Assembly (NCBI GenBank): GCA_023663655.1
Contig: JAMPGZ010000007.1
Span: 1 to 64,000, forward strand
Reading direction: 5' to 3'
Length of the DNA: 64,000 nucleotides
Source: Lachnospiraceae bacterium
GTDB lineage: Bacteria; Bacteroidota; Bacteroidia; Bacteroidales; Muribaculaceae
The notes beneath the pieces are model-generated. The model searched no databases. It saw nothing but the letters and a program-made list of their open reading frames with translations, and had not been told where the DNA came from. Made by a program: the position numbers and the translations under genes. Shown piece after piece: positions 54,550-62,839 of this stretch (position 1 is its first letter; every line of letters starts with the position of its first letter).

Positions 54550-55926
54550 CTACGGTTCGGCTATCTCAGCAAGATCACCGTCGGCAGCAGGCACCTGATG
54601 TTTTTCAGCGTAAGTCTCTTTGATCGCGAAGACACACACAGCGCCTATGATGAGAAGCACTCCGGCAAGCACGATCATGTTGAGCTGGCTATGTCCGCCA
54701 AGCATATTGAACACCAAGCCGCCAAGAACCGCAGCCACAATCTGAGGAATAGTTATCGTGCCGTTGAACAGTCCGAGATAAGCACCCATGTGCTTTCCTG
54801 AAATAGAATTTGTGAGGATTGTAAACGGCATGGCAAGCATAGCCGCCCAAGCGGTTCCCACAAGGAAATAGCTGATGAACAACATCCACTTGTCGAAGAA
54901 GAACATGGTGGAGATAAATCCTATTCCGCCAATCAAAAGGCTCAACGAATAGGCAATCCTTCTATTCTTAAAGTTAGGGAGCACAGCCGCCCATATCACT
55001 GAACCGATAGCCTGAACAGCAAAAAGCACGCCGTTCCAGTTTGCCGCCTCCTGATAGTTTGTCGTCTGAGTGCCTTGCGAAGCATCCCAACCAAAAGCCT
55101 GCTCGGCGACACCTCCGGTGTTATAAGTCCACATATACATAAAAGCCCCCCAACAGAAGAACTGCACCAAACCTACAGTCCAGAACACCTTCGGAGCCTT
55201 CACGAGAAGCGAGATGAAATTGGATTTTTCCTCATTCTGCTCCTCAGTTATGCCATGATATTCCGCATATTCCTTTGGAGGCATCTCCTTCACTTTGCAG
55301 AATGTGTAGATGACACATATTATGAGAATCGCAGCTCCTCCATAAAATGAATATGTCACAGAGTCGGGCACCTGATTGCCCTCAGCCACATTGCTCACGC
55401 CGATCCATGCAAGCACAAACGGGAATATGAAGCCCACGACTGAACCTGCATTGCACAGGAAGCTCTGGATTGAATAAGCAAGCCCTTTCTGCTTTTCATT
55501 GACCATATCGCCAACAAGCATCTTGAACGGCTGCATGGAAATATTGATGGAAAGGTCGAGCATCATCAATGCGATTGCCCCAAACACAAGAGCGGCACCA
55601 ACGGCAAGATGGAAGCTGCCCGCATTGGGAAGAAGCGCCATAACAACCACAGCAAGAATGGACCCGAAAAGGAGATAGGGCAACCTGCGTCCGAAACGGT
55701 TCCAGGTGCGGTCACTGAGAGTGCCCACTATCGGCTGAATAACCAGCCCCGCAAGTGGCGGCAAAATCCAAAAATAGCTAAGTTCATGAGGATCAGCCCC
55801 AAGTGTAGCGAAGATACGAGAGATATTGGCGCTCTGAAGAGCATAGGCAATCTGGACACCGAAAAATCCGAAACTGAGATTCCATAAATTCCAAAAGCCT
55901 AAGTCGGGTTTAACCTTTGCTTTCAT
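54550..55926 (-). CDS. SLC45-family MFS sugar transporter
   Basis: This 458-residue MFS transporter has twelve transmembrane segments. Family blocks are FWNLWNLSFGFFGVQIAYALQ at the start, WILPPLAGLVIQPIVGTLSDRTWNRFGRRLPYLL in loop 2-3, and QPFKMLVGDMVNEKQKGLAYS. This fits the SLC45 / GPH-like group that takes up disaccharides such as sucrose or maltose with H+. A promoter (GTTG at 56000-56003, TATATTTG at 55973-55980) sits upstream. It stands apart from the galactanase gene by the redox operon. Substrate cannot be told from sequence. Confidence 0.85.
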   Translation of the reverse strand: MKAKVKPDLGFWNLWNLSFGFFGVQIAYALQSANISRIFATLGADPHELSYFWILPPLAGLVIQPIVGTLSDRTWNRFGRRLPYLLFGSILAVVVMALLPNAGSFHLAVGAALVFGAIALMMLDLSINISMQPFKMLVGDMVNEKQKGLAYSIQSFLCNAGSVVGFIFPFVLAWIGVSNVAEGNQVPDSVTYSFYGGAAILIICVIYTFCKVKEMPPKEYAEYHGITEEQNEEKSNFISLLVKAPKVFWTVGLVQFFCWGAFMYMWTYNTGGVAEQAFGWDASQGTQTTNYQEAANWNGVLFAVQAIGSVIWAAVLPNFKNRRIAYSLSLLIGGIGFISTMFFFDKWMLFISYFLVGTAWAAMLAMPFTILTNSISGKHMGAYLGLFNGTITIPQIVAAVLGGLVFNMLGGHSQLNMIVLAGVLLIIGAVCVFAIKETYAEKHQVPAADGDLAEIAEP

Positions 55927-55972
55927 TAGTAATAGTTGGTTGTTAATAAGACAATTCTTTAGAAATCAAATG

Positions 55973-56003
55973 CAAATATAGCATAATTCCTTCATTAAAC
56001 AAC
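55973..56003 (-). promoter_or_regulatory. Promoter of the SLC45 transporter gene
   Basis: TTG (56000-56002 on the plus strand as CAA) and TATATTTG (55973-55980) are separated by 19 nt on the minus strand. Confidence 0.6.
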
Positions 56004-56111
56004 AATTCAACTCTATAATTTTGTTCTGCGAAACCAATTTTTATTTATTTGCCCCTGCCTATCATTTTCGTCTGGGATAATATAGCCAGATGTTCACTTG
56101 AAATAAGGAAG

Positions 56112-57389
56112 TCATCTTGACTTTTTCAGAATGAATTTCCACGCAGGAATAACCTCTATTTTAAGGCTGCCCATTTCAATTGTGCCTTCATCCTCAAACG
56201 TCACGATTATGTTTCGCTTCGTTTTAATCCTACCCTGAAGTTTGACAAGAGCATTGGTTTCTCTCTCGAATGTGCCTTCCGAATCATTCATTGAATAGCA
56301 AACCTGTATGGCGGTCTCATCCTCAGGAATCACAAAATCAACCTCTACCCCATGATTGTAATGATAGACGGCATCCTTGACTCCGTACTTTCTGAATAAC
56401 GACAATGCCACCATATTTTCCAATAGCGAAGTCCGTATGTCCATTGCCAATAGAGATATTATTCCATTGTCAATGAAATAATATTTGGGGTTGCTCATAC
56501 GTCCTGTAAGACTATCGGCAATATTTGGCACGGTCAGCAGCAGATATGCATCAGAGGCATATCCCAGATAATTTATCACTGTGCTTTTGCCAACCTTGGT
56601 GCCGGTGGAGGCCACAATGTTTGTCGCCCTCGTAAATGAGATTGGTTGCTTGACACTCTCTGCCATTTTTCTGAAAAGGATTCGCAGGGCAAACAGATTC
56701 TCGATTTTATTTCGTGCGGCAATATCCCCGAGAAAAATTTTCTGATACAGACTCGTCAAATAATCCCGTTTGACGGGAAGTGTTGCACATTCCGGGAATC
56801 CCCCAAACTGGAAATATTCTTCAAAATGGCGCATAAGAATTGACCTGTCGGCAGTGGTTGCTGTCAGCAAATCACTCTTTGGATCAATTCCGTTTATTTC
56901 AAGATACTCGTCAAACGAAAACGGAAACACGTCATGGGTTATGTATCTTCCTCCTAACACGGAAGCTACATCTTTTGAAAGCATCTTGGCATTGCTGCCT
57001 GTTATCACAACCTTGTATTTGTTGTCAGCAATTCTTCGGGCAAATTTCTCCCACCCCTCAATGTTCTGTATCTCATCAAGAAACAACATCGGACGCTTAT
57101 CGCTCAGCTGACCGTGTACTTCAAGGATTTTGTTCAAATCCTCAACAGTCATTCCAGCAAGACGCTCATCCTCAAAGTTGAGATATACAATTCCATCCCA
57201 ACCATGACCATTGGTTATAAGTTGCTGTATCCGGTCATATAAAATATACGACTTGCCGGCACGGCGAACTCCGACAAGCACCTGCCTGTCGAAATTTTCA
57301 AGGTTTATATTGCGAGGGATAACCGTGTGCATCATAACCTCTGTCCGGTTTTCAAGCATCACCTCGCGAAGCGTTTCATTATTTATCAT
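56112..57389 (-). CDS. AAA ATPase with DUF4143 domain
   Basis: This 425-residue protein has an AAA_14-type ATPase domain (Walker A VGVRRAGKSYIL, Walker B MLFLDEIQN) and a C-terminal DUF4143 domain (FALRILFRKMAESVKQPISFTRATN, then YHYNHGVEVDFVI). Such proteins are common in Bacteroidetes, often in many copies, with no known role; some may act in defence or as mobile regulators. The ATG at 57389 is chosen because a promoter -7 box (TAATTTTG, 57414-57421) overlaps the longer frame's start. No partner gene is close by. Confidence 0.88.
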   Translation of the reverse strand: MINNETLREVMLENRTEVMMHTVIPRNINLENFDRQVLVGVRRAGKSYILYDRIQQLITNGHGWDGIVYLNFEDERLAGMTVEDLNKILEVHGQLSDKRPMLFLDEIQNIEGWEKFARRIADNKYKVVITGSNAKMLSKDVASVLGGRYITHDVFPFSFDEYLEINGIDPKSDLLTATTADRSILMRHFEEYFQFGGFPECATLPVKRDYLTSLYQKIFLGDIAARNKIENLFALRILFRKMAESVKQPISFTRATNIVASTGTKVGKSTVINYLGYASDAYLLLTVPNIADSLTGRMSNPKYYFIDNGIISLLAMDIRTSLLENMVALSLFRKYGVKDAVYHYNHGVEVDFVIPEDETAIQVCYSMNDSEGTFERETNALVKLQGRIKTKRNIIVTFEDEGTIEMGSLKIEVIPAWKFILKKSR

Positions 57390-57413
57390 ACGTATAGTGT
57401 CTTGCTTATAGGA

Positions 57414-57445
57414 CAAAATTATCTATTTTTTGTCTTACACACAAG
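57414..57445 (-). promoter_or_regulatory. Promoter of the AAA/DUF4143 gene
   Basis: CTTG-like TTG (57442-57444 on the plus strand as CAA) and TAATTTTG (57414-57421) are separated by 20 nt. The start near 57407 excludes the in-frame codon at 57416. Confidence 0.6.
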
Positions 57446-57482
57446 ACATCGCAGGAAAAATATGCGTATTTCCTTTGATTTT

Positions 57483-57761
57483 CTATCGAAAGCGGTGACA
57501 GACACTTTGATGAATAAAGAGAGTTGCAATGGATTTCAGTATTCCGGTATGGCTACATGGATCGTCTCTATTGTCATCTCTAATAGTTATAACATTGCCA
57601 TTTTGTTCCACATCCACATCATCCAAGGCAAGGCACGCACTATACAATGGGATAACAGATGTTTCTTTATCTTTATTTATGGAAAACCCCAACATAAAAC
57701 ATCGGGTAGCGAGCCTCTCGTATTGGGCTTGTTTTAATCCACACATAAATTCATCAACCAT
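57483..57761 (-). other. Possible small ORF or gene remnant in the 57.4-57.9 kb gap
   Basis: A 92-codon minus-strand frame (MVDEFMCGLKQAQYERLATR at the start) is the only credible frame in this gap of about 440 bases. Its composition is plausible for protein but I recognise no family. It has no clear -33/-7 promoter next to it. It could be a fragment of a decayed gene. The remaining part of the gap holds only the promoter of the ferredoxin gene. Confidence 0.25.
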
Positions 57762-57782
57762 TAAAGATTTTTTTCAGATTTA

Positions 57783-57814
57783 TTGCCAATATTAAAATAA
57801 AAAATATAACTTTG
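57783..57814 (+). promoter_or_regulatory. Promoter of the ferredoxin gene
   Basis: TTGC (57783-57786) and TAACTTTG (57807-57814) are separated by 20 nt on the plus strand. Transcription should start near 57820, with a leader of about 40 nt. Confidence 0.75.
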
Positions 57815-57860
57815 CAGAGCAAACAATAAGCAATTCGTATAATAACTAAATTTTTTTATC

Positions 57861-58028
57861 ATGGCTTACGTAATTACCGATAAATGTGTAGCATGCGGTA
57901 CTTGTCTCCCGGTTTGCCCGGTTGAGGCTATCTCTGAAGGTGACATCTATCACATCGATCCCGATACTTGCATCGAATGTGGAAGCTGCGCTGAAGTATG
58001 TCCCAGCGAAGCAATTATCCCGGGCTAA
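57861..58028 (+). CDS. Two-[4Fe-4S] ferredoxin
   Basis: This 55-residue protein is a bacterial-type ferredoxin that carries electrons at low potential. The two cluster motifs are complete: C9-x2-C12-x2-C15-x3-C19 (CVACGTCLPVCP) and C37-x2-C40-x2-C43-x3-C47 (CIECGSCAEVCP). The length and the absence of other domains match clostridial-type ferredoxins. It is short but has a strong promoter (57783-57814) and ends in a strong terminator shared with rnpB. It likely serves pyruvate:ferredoxin oxidoreductase and similar enzymes. Confidence 0.95.
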   Translation: MAYVITDKCVACGTCLPVCPVEAISEGDIYHIDPDTCIECGSCAEVCPSEAIIPG

Positions 58029-58047
58029 TCTCCGGCATAACAAAAGA

Positions 58048-58085
58048 CAGAACGGGCTTTTCCAATCGGAAAAGCCCGTTTCTTT
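58048..58085. terminator. Bidirectional terminator shared by ferredoxin and rnpB
   Basis: AACGGGCTTTTCC and GGAAAAGCCCGTT form a 13-bp stem with a four-base loop, followed by TCTTTTT on the plus strand. On the minus strand it ends the RNase P RNA. Confidence 0.85.
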
Positions 58086-58087
58086 TT

Positions 58088-58433
58088 AGGAATTGAGCGG
58101 AGCTATAAGCCGGGTTATGTCATGATCCGTAGATCATGGTCGGTCATTTATCTGCGCAGTCTACCCCCCGGCAATGGACGAGCCATCCTTAAATGCCGGT
58201 ATACTTGACCTTGCAACCCATCAGGCGTGCGGCATCCCGCATTGCTGCGGAACCCGGTGAGCTCTTACCTCACCTTTTCACCCTTACCCCACGGTGGAGG
58301 CGGTTATTTTCTGTCACGCTACTCGACCATCACTGACCGGTCACCGTTAGTGACTATGGCGCTCTATGTTGCCCGGACTTTCCTCTTGAAGCTCTCGAAG
58401 TCGACAAGCGACCGACCGTCCCACTCAATTATT
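58088..58433 (-). ncRNA. rnpB: RNase P RNA (type A)
   Basis: The minus strand shows the universal RNase P RNA features: GAGGAAAGTCCGGGC near the start, AAGGGTGAAAAGGTGAGGTAAGAGCTCACC in the middle (given in part), and the closing ATAACCCGGCTTATAG close to the 3' end. It matures tRNA 5' ends. The size of about 346 nt is normal. The start is set by a strong promoter at 58439-58470. The porin stop at 58474 is only a few bases above that promoter, so the two units are packed end to start. Confidence 0.92.
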
Positions 58434-58438
58434 GAGTG

Positions 58439-58470
58439 CAAAGTTAAGAATATCCTGCCACTTAAGCAAA
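58439..58470 (-). promoter_or_regulatory. Promoter of rnpB
   Basis: On the minus strand TTTG (58467-58470) and TAACTTTG (58439-58446) are separated by 20 nt, a perfect match to the consensus. The transcript would start at about 58433. Confidence 0.85.
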
Positions 58471-58473
58471 CTG

Positions 58474-59784
58474 TCAGAAACTGAATTGAGCCATGAAGCA
58501 CACCCTGTTCACCCAACGATGCTGGAGATCGATGTTCTGACGCTTGCCTATATTGTACTCCAATCCCACCTCACAGCGCGGAGTAATGTCCCAAATCACA
58601 TTGGCGGTGCCGTAAAGTCCATATTTGTATGTGAGATTTTCGTAGACAGGCTCATGCTGCGGCAAAAAACGCTCTTCGCCAAAGATGACAGTCGAGAATA
58701 TATTGGGGCGGAAGTGATAACGCAACGCTCCATACCATCCTAAACTCAACGGAGCAAACATTCTGCCTTCGCGGGTAGGATCGCCTAGCAAGTCATTGGC
58801 GCCATTCTGCAAATCATTGTTCAGGCTGCTGATCCCTTTTCCTACGATGAATGATCCGTAGACCGTCAACGGAGCCACAGGAGTGAACACAGTGCTTGCG
58901 TGAGCGCCCCAACCGGCAACACGGTAATTGCGTCCCGACACAAGGTCACGATACTTCAACCCTCGCACAATACCCGAAAGACGCACATGGGATGAATGAT
59001 CCCATTGATATTGAACAAATCCGGCAAAATCAGGCACATAATCGCTGCATCCGGTATAGAAATTCTCCTTAGAGGCGATGCTGCTGCCTGGAGTCTCCAC
59101 CGACAACGCCACTACCCAATTATTCTTAATCGTGTGCATCCAACGCAGAAGCATATTGGTAGCGCCACATTCCGAGTTGGGTCCCTGCGCATCGAGTGTG
59201 GGTGGCTGGGCTGCCGGATCCTCAAATGTCGACGAGGTGTAACCCAACGTCCAGTCATTGACAGTGGCGTATGCCTTTTTGAGCTTAAAACCACGGTTTC
59301 CGTAGCCCGAAAAATTACCCTCGATATATAACTGATACTGACCATAGGTGTTGTTACGCCCGAACACCGAGAAGAACAGGGCTGTTCCCGCCGGAGTTGT
59401 GCCATACCAATTATCACGTGTCGGATCATTAGGTATGCTTATATTATAAGGAATGAAACCGGCATTGGGCATAGCGCCGTTCCAGTCATACCATCCTCGC
59501 ATTCTCACCACGCCTCCGATACCCATGGCATATTTGCGCGTCTTGCTCATAAGCATGAAATATGGCGCCCGAGGATCCTGGAAGTGGCGGAACTGATCAT
59601 AGTAAAACATATTTATCAGATCATATTCCGATACGGTGTCAACCGCTCCCGATTCACCTTCAAGATGTATAATATGATGGTTCTTTTTAAGGAGTTCCAT
59701 CTGTTGCTCCGCAGGAGTCGTTGCCGACACGCACATTGCGACACCAGTCAACAGAAACAGCACTAACGAAAGTCTCAATTTCAT
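58474..59784 (-). CDS. Outer membrane porin (DcaP/OprB-like)
   Basis: This 436-residue protein has a signal peptide (about 1-22), a short helical stretch (AEQQMELLKKNHHI), and a beta-barrel with alternating strands ending in VCFMAQFSF, whose terminal Phe marks an outer-membrane barrel. The opening YAMGIGGVVRMRGWYDWNG is like DcaP-type porins, which pass negatively charged small solutes. It stands alone, divergent from the redoxin gene. Its 3' end is directly followed by the rnpB promoter. Confidence 0.75.
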   Translation of the reverse strand: MKLRLSLVLFLLTGVAMCVSATTPAEQQMELLKKNHHIIHLEGESGAVDTVSEYDLINMFYYDQFRHFQDPRAPYFMLMSKTRKYAMGIGGVVRMRGWYDWNGAMPNAGFIPYNISIPNDPTRDNWYGTTPAGTALFFSVFGRNNTYGQYQLYIEGNFSGYGNRGFKLKKAYATVNDWTLGYTSSTFEDPAAQPPTLDAQGPNSECGATNMLLRWMHTIKNNWVVALSVETPGSSIASKENFYTGCSDYVPDFAGFVQYQWDHSSHVRLSGIVRGLKYRDLVSGRNYRVAGWGAHASTVFTPVAPLTVYGSFIVGKGISSLNNDLQNGANDLLGDPTREGRMFAPLSLGWYGALRYHFRPNIFSTVIFGEERFLPQHEPVYENLTYKYGLYGTANVIWDITPRCEVGLEYNIGKRQNIDLQHRWVNRVCFMAQFSF

Positions 59785-59990
59785 ACTTTTTCAATTTAAA
59801 TGTATTAACAATTATTACAACAACTTCCATTAAAATTAGTTTAATTAAGGTTTAAGAATGTAAACCAAATCGCTATTTTATGTCGTAAAACATACTTTTA
59901 AAACATTTTAACACACCGTCGAAACGCTTGTAGCCACGCGGTTTTCAAGTGCTCATAAGCAGTATATCACAGTGTATCAAGTCCTAAAAC

Positions 59991-60022
59991 TTTGTTATTT
60001 TCATGAAAATCAGCTAACTTTG
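59991..60022 (+). promoter_or_regulatory. Promoter of the structured leader and redoxin gene
   Basis: TTTG (59991-59994) and TAACTTTG (60015-60022) are separated by 20 nt. The start near 60029 leaves a leader of about 108 nt before the ATG at 60137. The rest of the 59785-60136 gap is AT-rich and without other features. Confidence 0.8.
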
Positions 60023-60028
60023 CACCAT

Positions 60029-60136
60029 CAAAATTGTTTACACAACGGGTTGGAAGAGTCCGACCCCCGCCGAAAGCCGGCAACGGGACACCCGCGTGAG
60101 CGTCTTTCCCGTGAGTATTAACTTAAAGCTTATGCA
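60029..60136 (+). ncRNA. Structured 5' leader RNA, family not identified
   Basis: Three hairpins are evident between promoter and ORF. GGGTTGGAAGAGTCCGACCC (60047-60066) has an 8-bp stem around AGAG. The second is GCCG-AAAGC-CGGC (about 60069-60081). The third has an ACGGGA/TTCCCGT outer stem and a CGC-GTGA-GCG inner stem (about 60083-60112). The GC-rich run contrasts with the AT-rich surroundings. It looks like a cis-regulatory RNA, but I do not recognise the family. A role as riboswitch or protein-binding leader is inference. Confidence 0.6.
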
Positions 60137-60640
60137 ATGAAGAAAACAATTATGATCATTGTGCTCTTCGCTGTTCTGATCGGGTTAGGAACCGCAGCCA
60201 CAATCAATGCTGTGGATGGCAGAAAAGGCAGCAGCGCGCCGGTGTTCAAAGTGGAGGCTAACGACACTATTGTTTCACTGGATGACATGAAGGGACACTG
60301 GGTTCTTCTTCAGTTTTGGGCGGCAAGCGATGCCAAATCAAGGATCTCAACAAAGCAGTATTCCGATTTAATCCGCACCAACCCTGCCAACCGACCCTCA
60401 GAAAGATTCCGATTTCTTGCAATCAACATGGACCGTAGCGAAAAACTGTTCAAGGAGATAGCCAAGAGAGACGGAATGGACGAAAAAGCACAATTTCATG
60501 TAACCGGGAAAAAAGCCGGAAAACTGGTCAAAGACTATCATCTTGAAAACGGAATGCACTCCTACCTGATCAATCCACAGGGCAAGATAGTAGCTAAGGA
60601 CCCAACCAAGCAGCAATTAATAGATTTTGCCGTAGAATAA
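60137..60640 (+). CDS. Thioredoxin-fold protein lacking the CxxC motif
   Basis: This 167-residue protein has an N-terminal membrane anchor or signal (MKKTIMIIVLFAVLIGLGTA) and an AhpC/TlpA-like fold (GSSAPVFKVEANDTIVSLDDMKGHWVLLQFWAASDAKSR). At the place of the usual WCxxC the sequence is WAASDAKS, so both cysteines are absent and no redox role is likely. A cis-Pro-type block near SYLINPQGKIVAKDP remains. Such cysteine-free redoxins occur in Bacteroidetes; their function is not known. It follows a structured leader and ends in a hairpin. Confidence 0.82.
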   Translation: MKKTIMIIVLFAVLIGLGTAATINAVDGRKGSSAPVFKVEANDTIVSLDDMKGHWVLLQFWAASDAKSRISTKQYSDLIRTNPANRPSERFRFLAINMDRSEKLFKEIAKRDGMDEKAQFHVTGKKAGKLVKDYHLENGMHSYLINPQGKIVAKDPTKQQLIDFAVE

Positions 60641-60653
60641 AAATCTCTCACTT

Positions 60654-60692
60654 AACCAAGCAGGCACCATCAATGATGGTGCCTGCTTGGTT
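60654..60692 (+). terminator. Long hairpin after the redoxin gene
   Basis: AACCAAGCAGGCACCATCA and its exact complement TGATGGTGCCTGCTTGGTT form a perfect 19-bp stem. There is little T run after it, so termination is likely but not certain. Confidence 0.65.
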
Positions 60693-60888
60693 ATAATAAA
60701 GTCCCGAAAACAACAAAAGCTCGTCTATAAACACCACTTTAAAATAGCCCATCTCTCTCAAATTTCCCACTTTTGCGAATATCAAAACAATCAATCCGCG
60801 AACAAATGAAAAATCACCACAACACTTATCCATTATTCCCAAATAAATTGCTTATTTTTGCCATCAAAAACCAAAAACCAATCAATCC

Positions 60889-61410
60889 ATGAACAAAAAT
60901 GTAGGGACGCACGGTTCGTGCGTCCGCCACCCCGAACGAAAATCGCCCCGTGCAAAATTCCACAATTATTCCGGTGGAGAGTATTTCGTAACAATCTGCA
61001 CCGACAACAGAAAACACTATTTTGGCGAAATAATCGACAACAAGATGCTTTATTCAGAAATTGGAGCATATTGCCACATGCAATTTATGAATTTAAGCAA
61101 TCACTATGTATATGCAGAGGTCCCTGTTTTCGTCATAATGCCCAATCATGTCCACGCAATAATATGTATACATGGGAATAGACGGACGCACAAACTGTGC
61201 GTCCCTACAGAAAGAACAGCATTAGCTGTAATAATCGGGGGAATAAAACGTGCAGTGACTGTATTTGCACGTCGTAACGATATTGAATTCGGATGGCAGC
61301 CCAGATATCACGACCACATTATTCGCGGAATACGCGACGGAAATCTCATCGCCGAATATATCGAAAACAACATATCTCGTTGGACATCCGATTGCTTCTA
61401 TGAAAAATAA
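60889..61410 (+). CDS. REP-associated tyrosine transposase (RAYT)
   Basis: This 173-residue Y1 transposase of the IS200/RAYT type has the HUH pair in MPNHVHAI (H87 and H89) and a catalytic Tyr140 in WQPRYHDHI. Family blocks EYFVTICTDN and GGIKRAVTVFARR also fit. It acts on single-stranded DNA at REP palindromes. A -7-like box TATTTTTG is at 60853-60860. The gene contains two REP-type palindromes in its own frame (60905-60925 and 61184-61204), which encode residues about 5-15 and 98-106. It is unusual for a RAYT gene to host its own target repeat in the coding sequence. Confidence 0.88.
   Translation: MNKNVGTHGSCVRHPERKSPRAKFHNYSGGEYFVTICTDNRKHYFGEIIDNKMLYSEIGAYCHMQFMNLSNHYVYAEVPVFVIMPNHVHAIICIHGNRRTHKLCVPTERTALAVIIGGIKRAVTVFARRNDIEFGWQPRYHDHIIRGIRDGNLIAEYIENNISRWTSDCFYEK
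60901..60925 (+). repeat. REP palindrome inside the RAYT gene, copy 1
   Basis: GGACGCACG and CGTGCGTCC form a 9-bp stem around GTT, preceded by GTAG. It lies within codons 5-13 of the RAYT gene. Confidence 0.85.
61184..61208 (-). repeat. REP palindrome inside the RAYT gene, copy 2, inverted
   Basis: GGACGCACA and TGTGCGTCC form a 9-bp stem around AAC, and the GTAG flank (61205-61208) shows the copy is inverted relative to the first. It lies within codons 99-107. Confidence 0.85.
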
Positions 61411-61419
61411 ACGGCTCTT

Positions 61420-61443
61420 GTAGGGTCGCCACCTGTGGCGACC
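61420..61443 (+). repeat. REP-like palindrome downstream of RAYT, copy 3
   Basis: GTAG is followed by GGTCGCCAC and GTGGCGACC around CT. The GTAGGG head matches the copies inside the gene, but the stem sequence is different. Confidence 0.8.
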
Positions 61444-61517
61444 TCTAATCGGGTTGGAAACTAATTTCTACAACGTGAATAAACCAAACAGAATAACGAT
61501 AAAACTGCCGGAATAAC

Positions 61518-61541
61518 GGTCGCCTCTTGTGGCGACCCTAC
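61518..61541 (-). repeat. REP-like palindrome overlapping the MATE stop codon, copy 4
   Basis: GGTCGCC and GGCGACC form a stem and the GTAG flank (61538-61541 on the minus strand) is inverted relative to copy 3. The TAG stop of the MATE gene is read from this flank. Confidence 0.8.
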
Positions 61542-62836
61542 AGGGCGGTGTAGCGTCTGCCGATGAAGGCAAGGATGACACCTCGCGTGAAGAGATAGCA
61601 GAGGAATGCGAGCCACAATCCGTCATTGCCCATACGAGGAAACGAAACACAGTACACCACAAAGAAAATGACTGTGGCGGCAAACATCGACAACAGCATA
61701 TCGCGTGTAGCTGTGGCGCCGATGAATATGCCATCGTAAGAAAACGCGAGGAATCCAACCGCTGGAATCGTCACCACCCACCACATATAACCCGAGGCTG
61801 TCATTACCACATCACCGTCATCACTCAGCATGGCAAGCAGCCCGCTGCCTCCTGCGGCATAGAGCAACGTGAAAATCACCGCTATTCCGGCACCCCACTT
61901 GCACAACGCAAATATGCGTGAACGCAACTCATCACGCCTTCCGGCTCCGATGTATTTCCCCACAAGGGCCTCCCCGGCAAAGGCAAATCCATCCATGAAA
62001 AACGAAAAGATGGTGAAAAATTGCATCAAGAGTGCATTCACGGCAAGCATCACATCGCCCTGCAAGGCTCCGGCACGCGTGAACCACATCGTGACAGCGA
62101 CAAGGCACACCGTGCGCAGGAATATATCTGTATTGACTCTGAAAAAGCGTTTCAACGCCTCCCATCTCATTATCTCCTTGACTCGGAGCCTCACCACGCG
62201 ATAGTGAATGAATGCGATACCAAGCCCAAGAGCCAATCCACACCACTGAGCCACAAGCGTTCCGGTAGCAAGACCGGAAATGCCAAGATGAAACACATAA
62301 ACCAGCAGACAGCTTACGCCGATGTTGCACACGTTTATCACGACCGAAATCCACATGGTAGCCGCACTGTTCTGCATCCCTATCAGCCATCCGCATAATG
62401 CGTAGTTGCACAACACCGCCGGCGCTCCCCATATAAGTATCCGGAAATAGAGAGCCGCCATGTCGCGTGTGTCGCCGGTCACATCCATAAAATCAAGCCC
62501 GAGCCCGCAGATGAGCGCCTGACACGCTATCATCACCAGTCCGGCAATAGCACCCACCGTCAACGCCTGATGCAGCACACGCGACTGCTGCACATCGTCG
62601 CCGGCGCCATAAGCCTGTGCCGTCATTCCGCTCGACCCCATTCTCAGGAACCCAAACAGCCAATAGAGCATATTAAATAAGGAGCCACCGATTGCGATGG
62701 CTCCTATATAAGCGGCGCTTCCCATGTGCCCGGCGATAGCCACATCAACCAGTCCGAGAAGCGGAGTGGTGATGTTGGTGACAATCGACGGGATGGAGAT
62801 TGCCAATATTTCCTTATTTATCCCACGGAACAGCAA
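61538..62836 (-). CDS. MATE-family efflux transporter
   Basis: This 432-residue MATE transporter has twelve transmembrane segments in two halves. Family blocks are EILAISIPSIVTNITTPLLGLVDVAIAGHMGSAAYIGAIAIGGSLFNMLYWLFGFLRMGSSGMTAQAYGAGD at the start (given in part), typical of the DinF-like group. It exports drugs or metabolites in exchange for Na+ or H+. Its start is three bases after the stop of the OPT gene, so the two are likely co-transcribed. The final TAG stop lies in a REP-like palindrome flank, which may mark a past insertion. Confidence 0.9.
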   Translation of the reverse strand: MLFRGINKEILAISIPSIVTNITTPLLGLVDVAIAGHMGSAAYIGAIAIGGSLFNMLYWLFGFLRMGSSGMTAQAYGAGDDVQQSRVLHQALTVGAIAGLVMIACQALICGLGLDFMDVTGDTRDMAALYFRILIWGAPAVLCNYALCGWLIGMQNSAATMWISVVINVCNIGVSCLLVYVFHLGISGLATGTLVAQWCGLALGLGIAFIHYRVVRLRVKEIMRWEALKRFFRVNTDIFLRTVCLVAVTMWFTRAGALQGDVMLAVNALLMQFFTIFSFFMDGFAFAGEALVGKYIGAGRRDELRSRIFALCKWGAGIAVIFTLLYAAGGSGLLAMLSDDGDVVMTASGYMWWVVTIPAVGFLAFSYDGIFIGATATRDMLLSMFAATVIFFVVYCVSFPRMGNDGLWLAFLCYLFTRGVILAFIGRRYTAL

Positions 62837-62839
62837 CTA

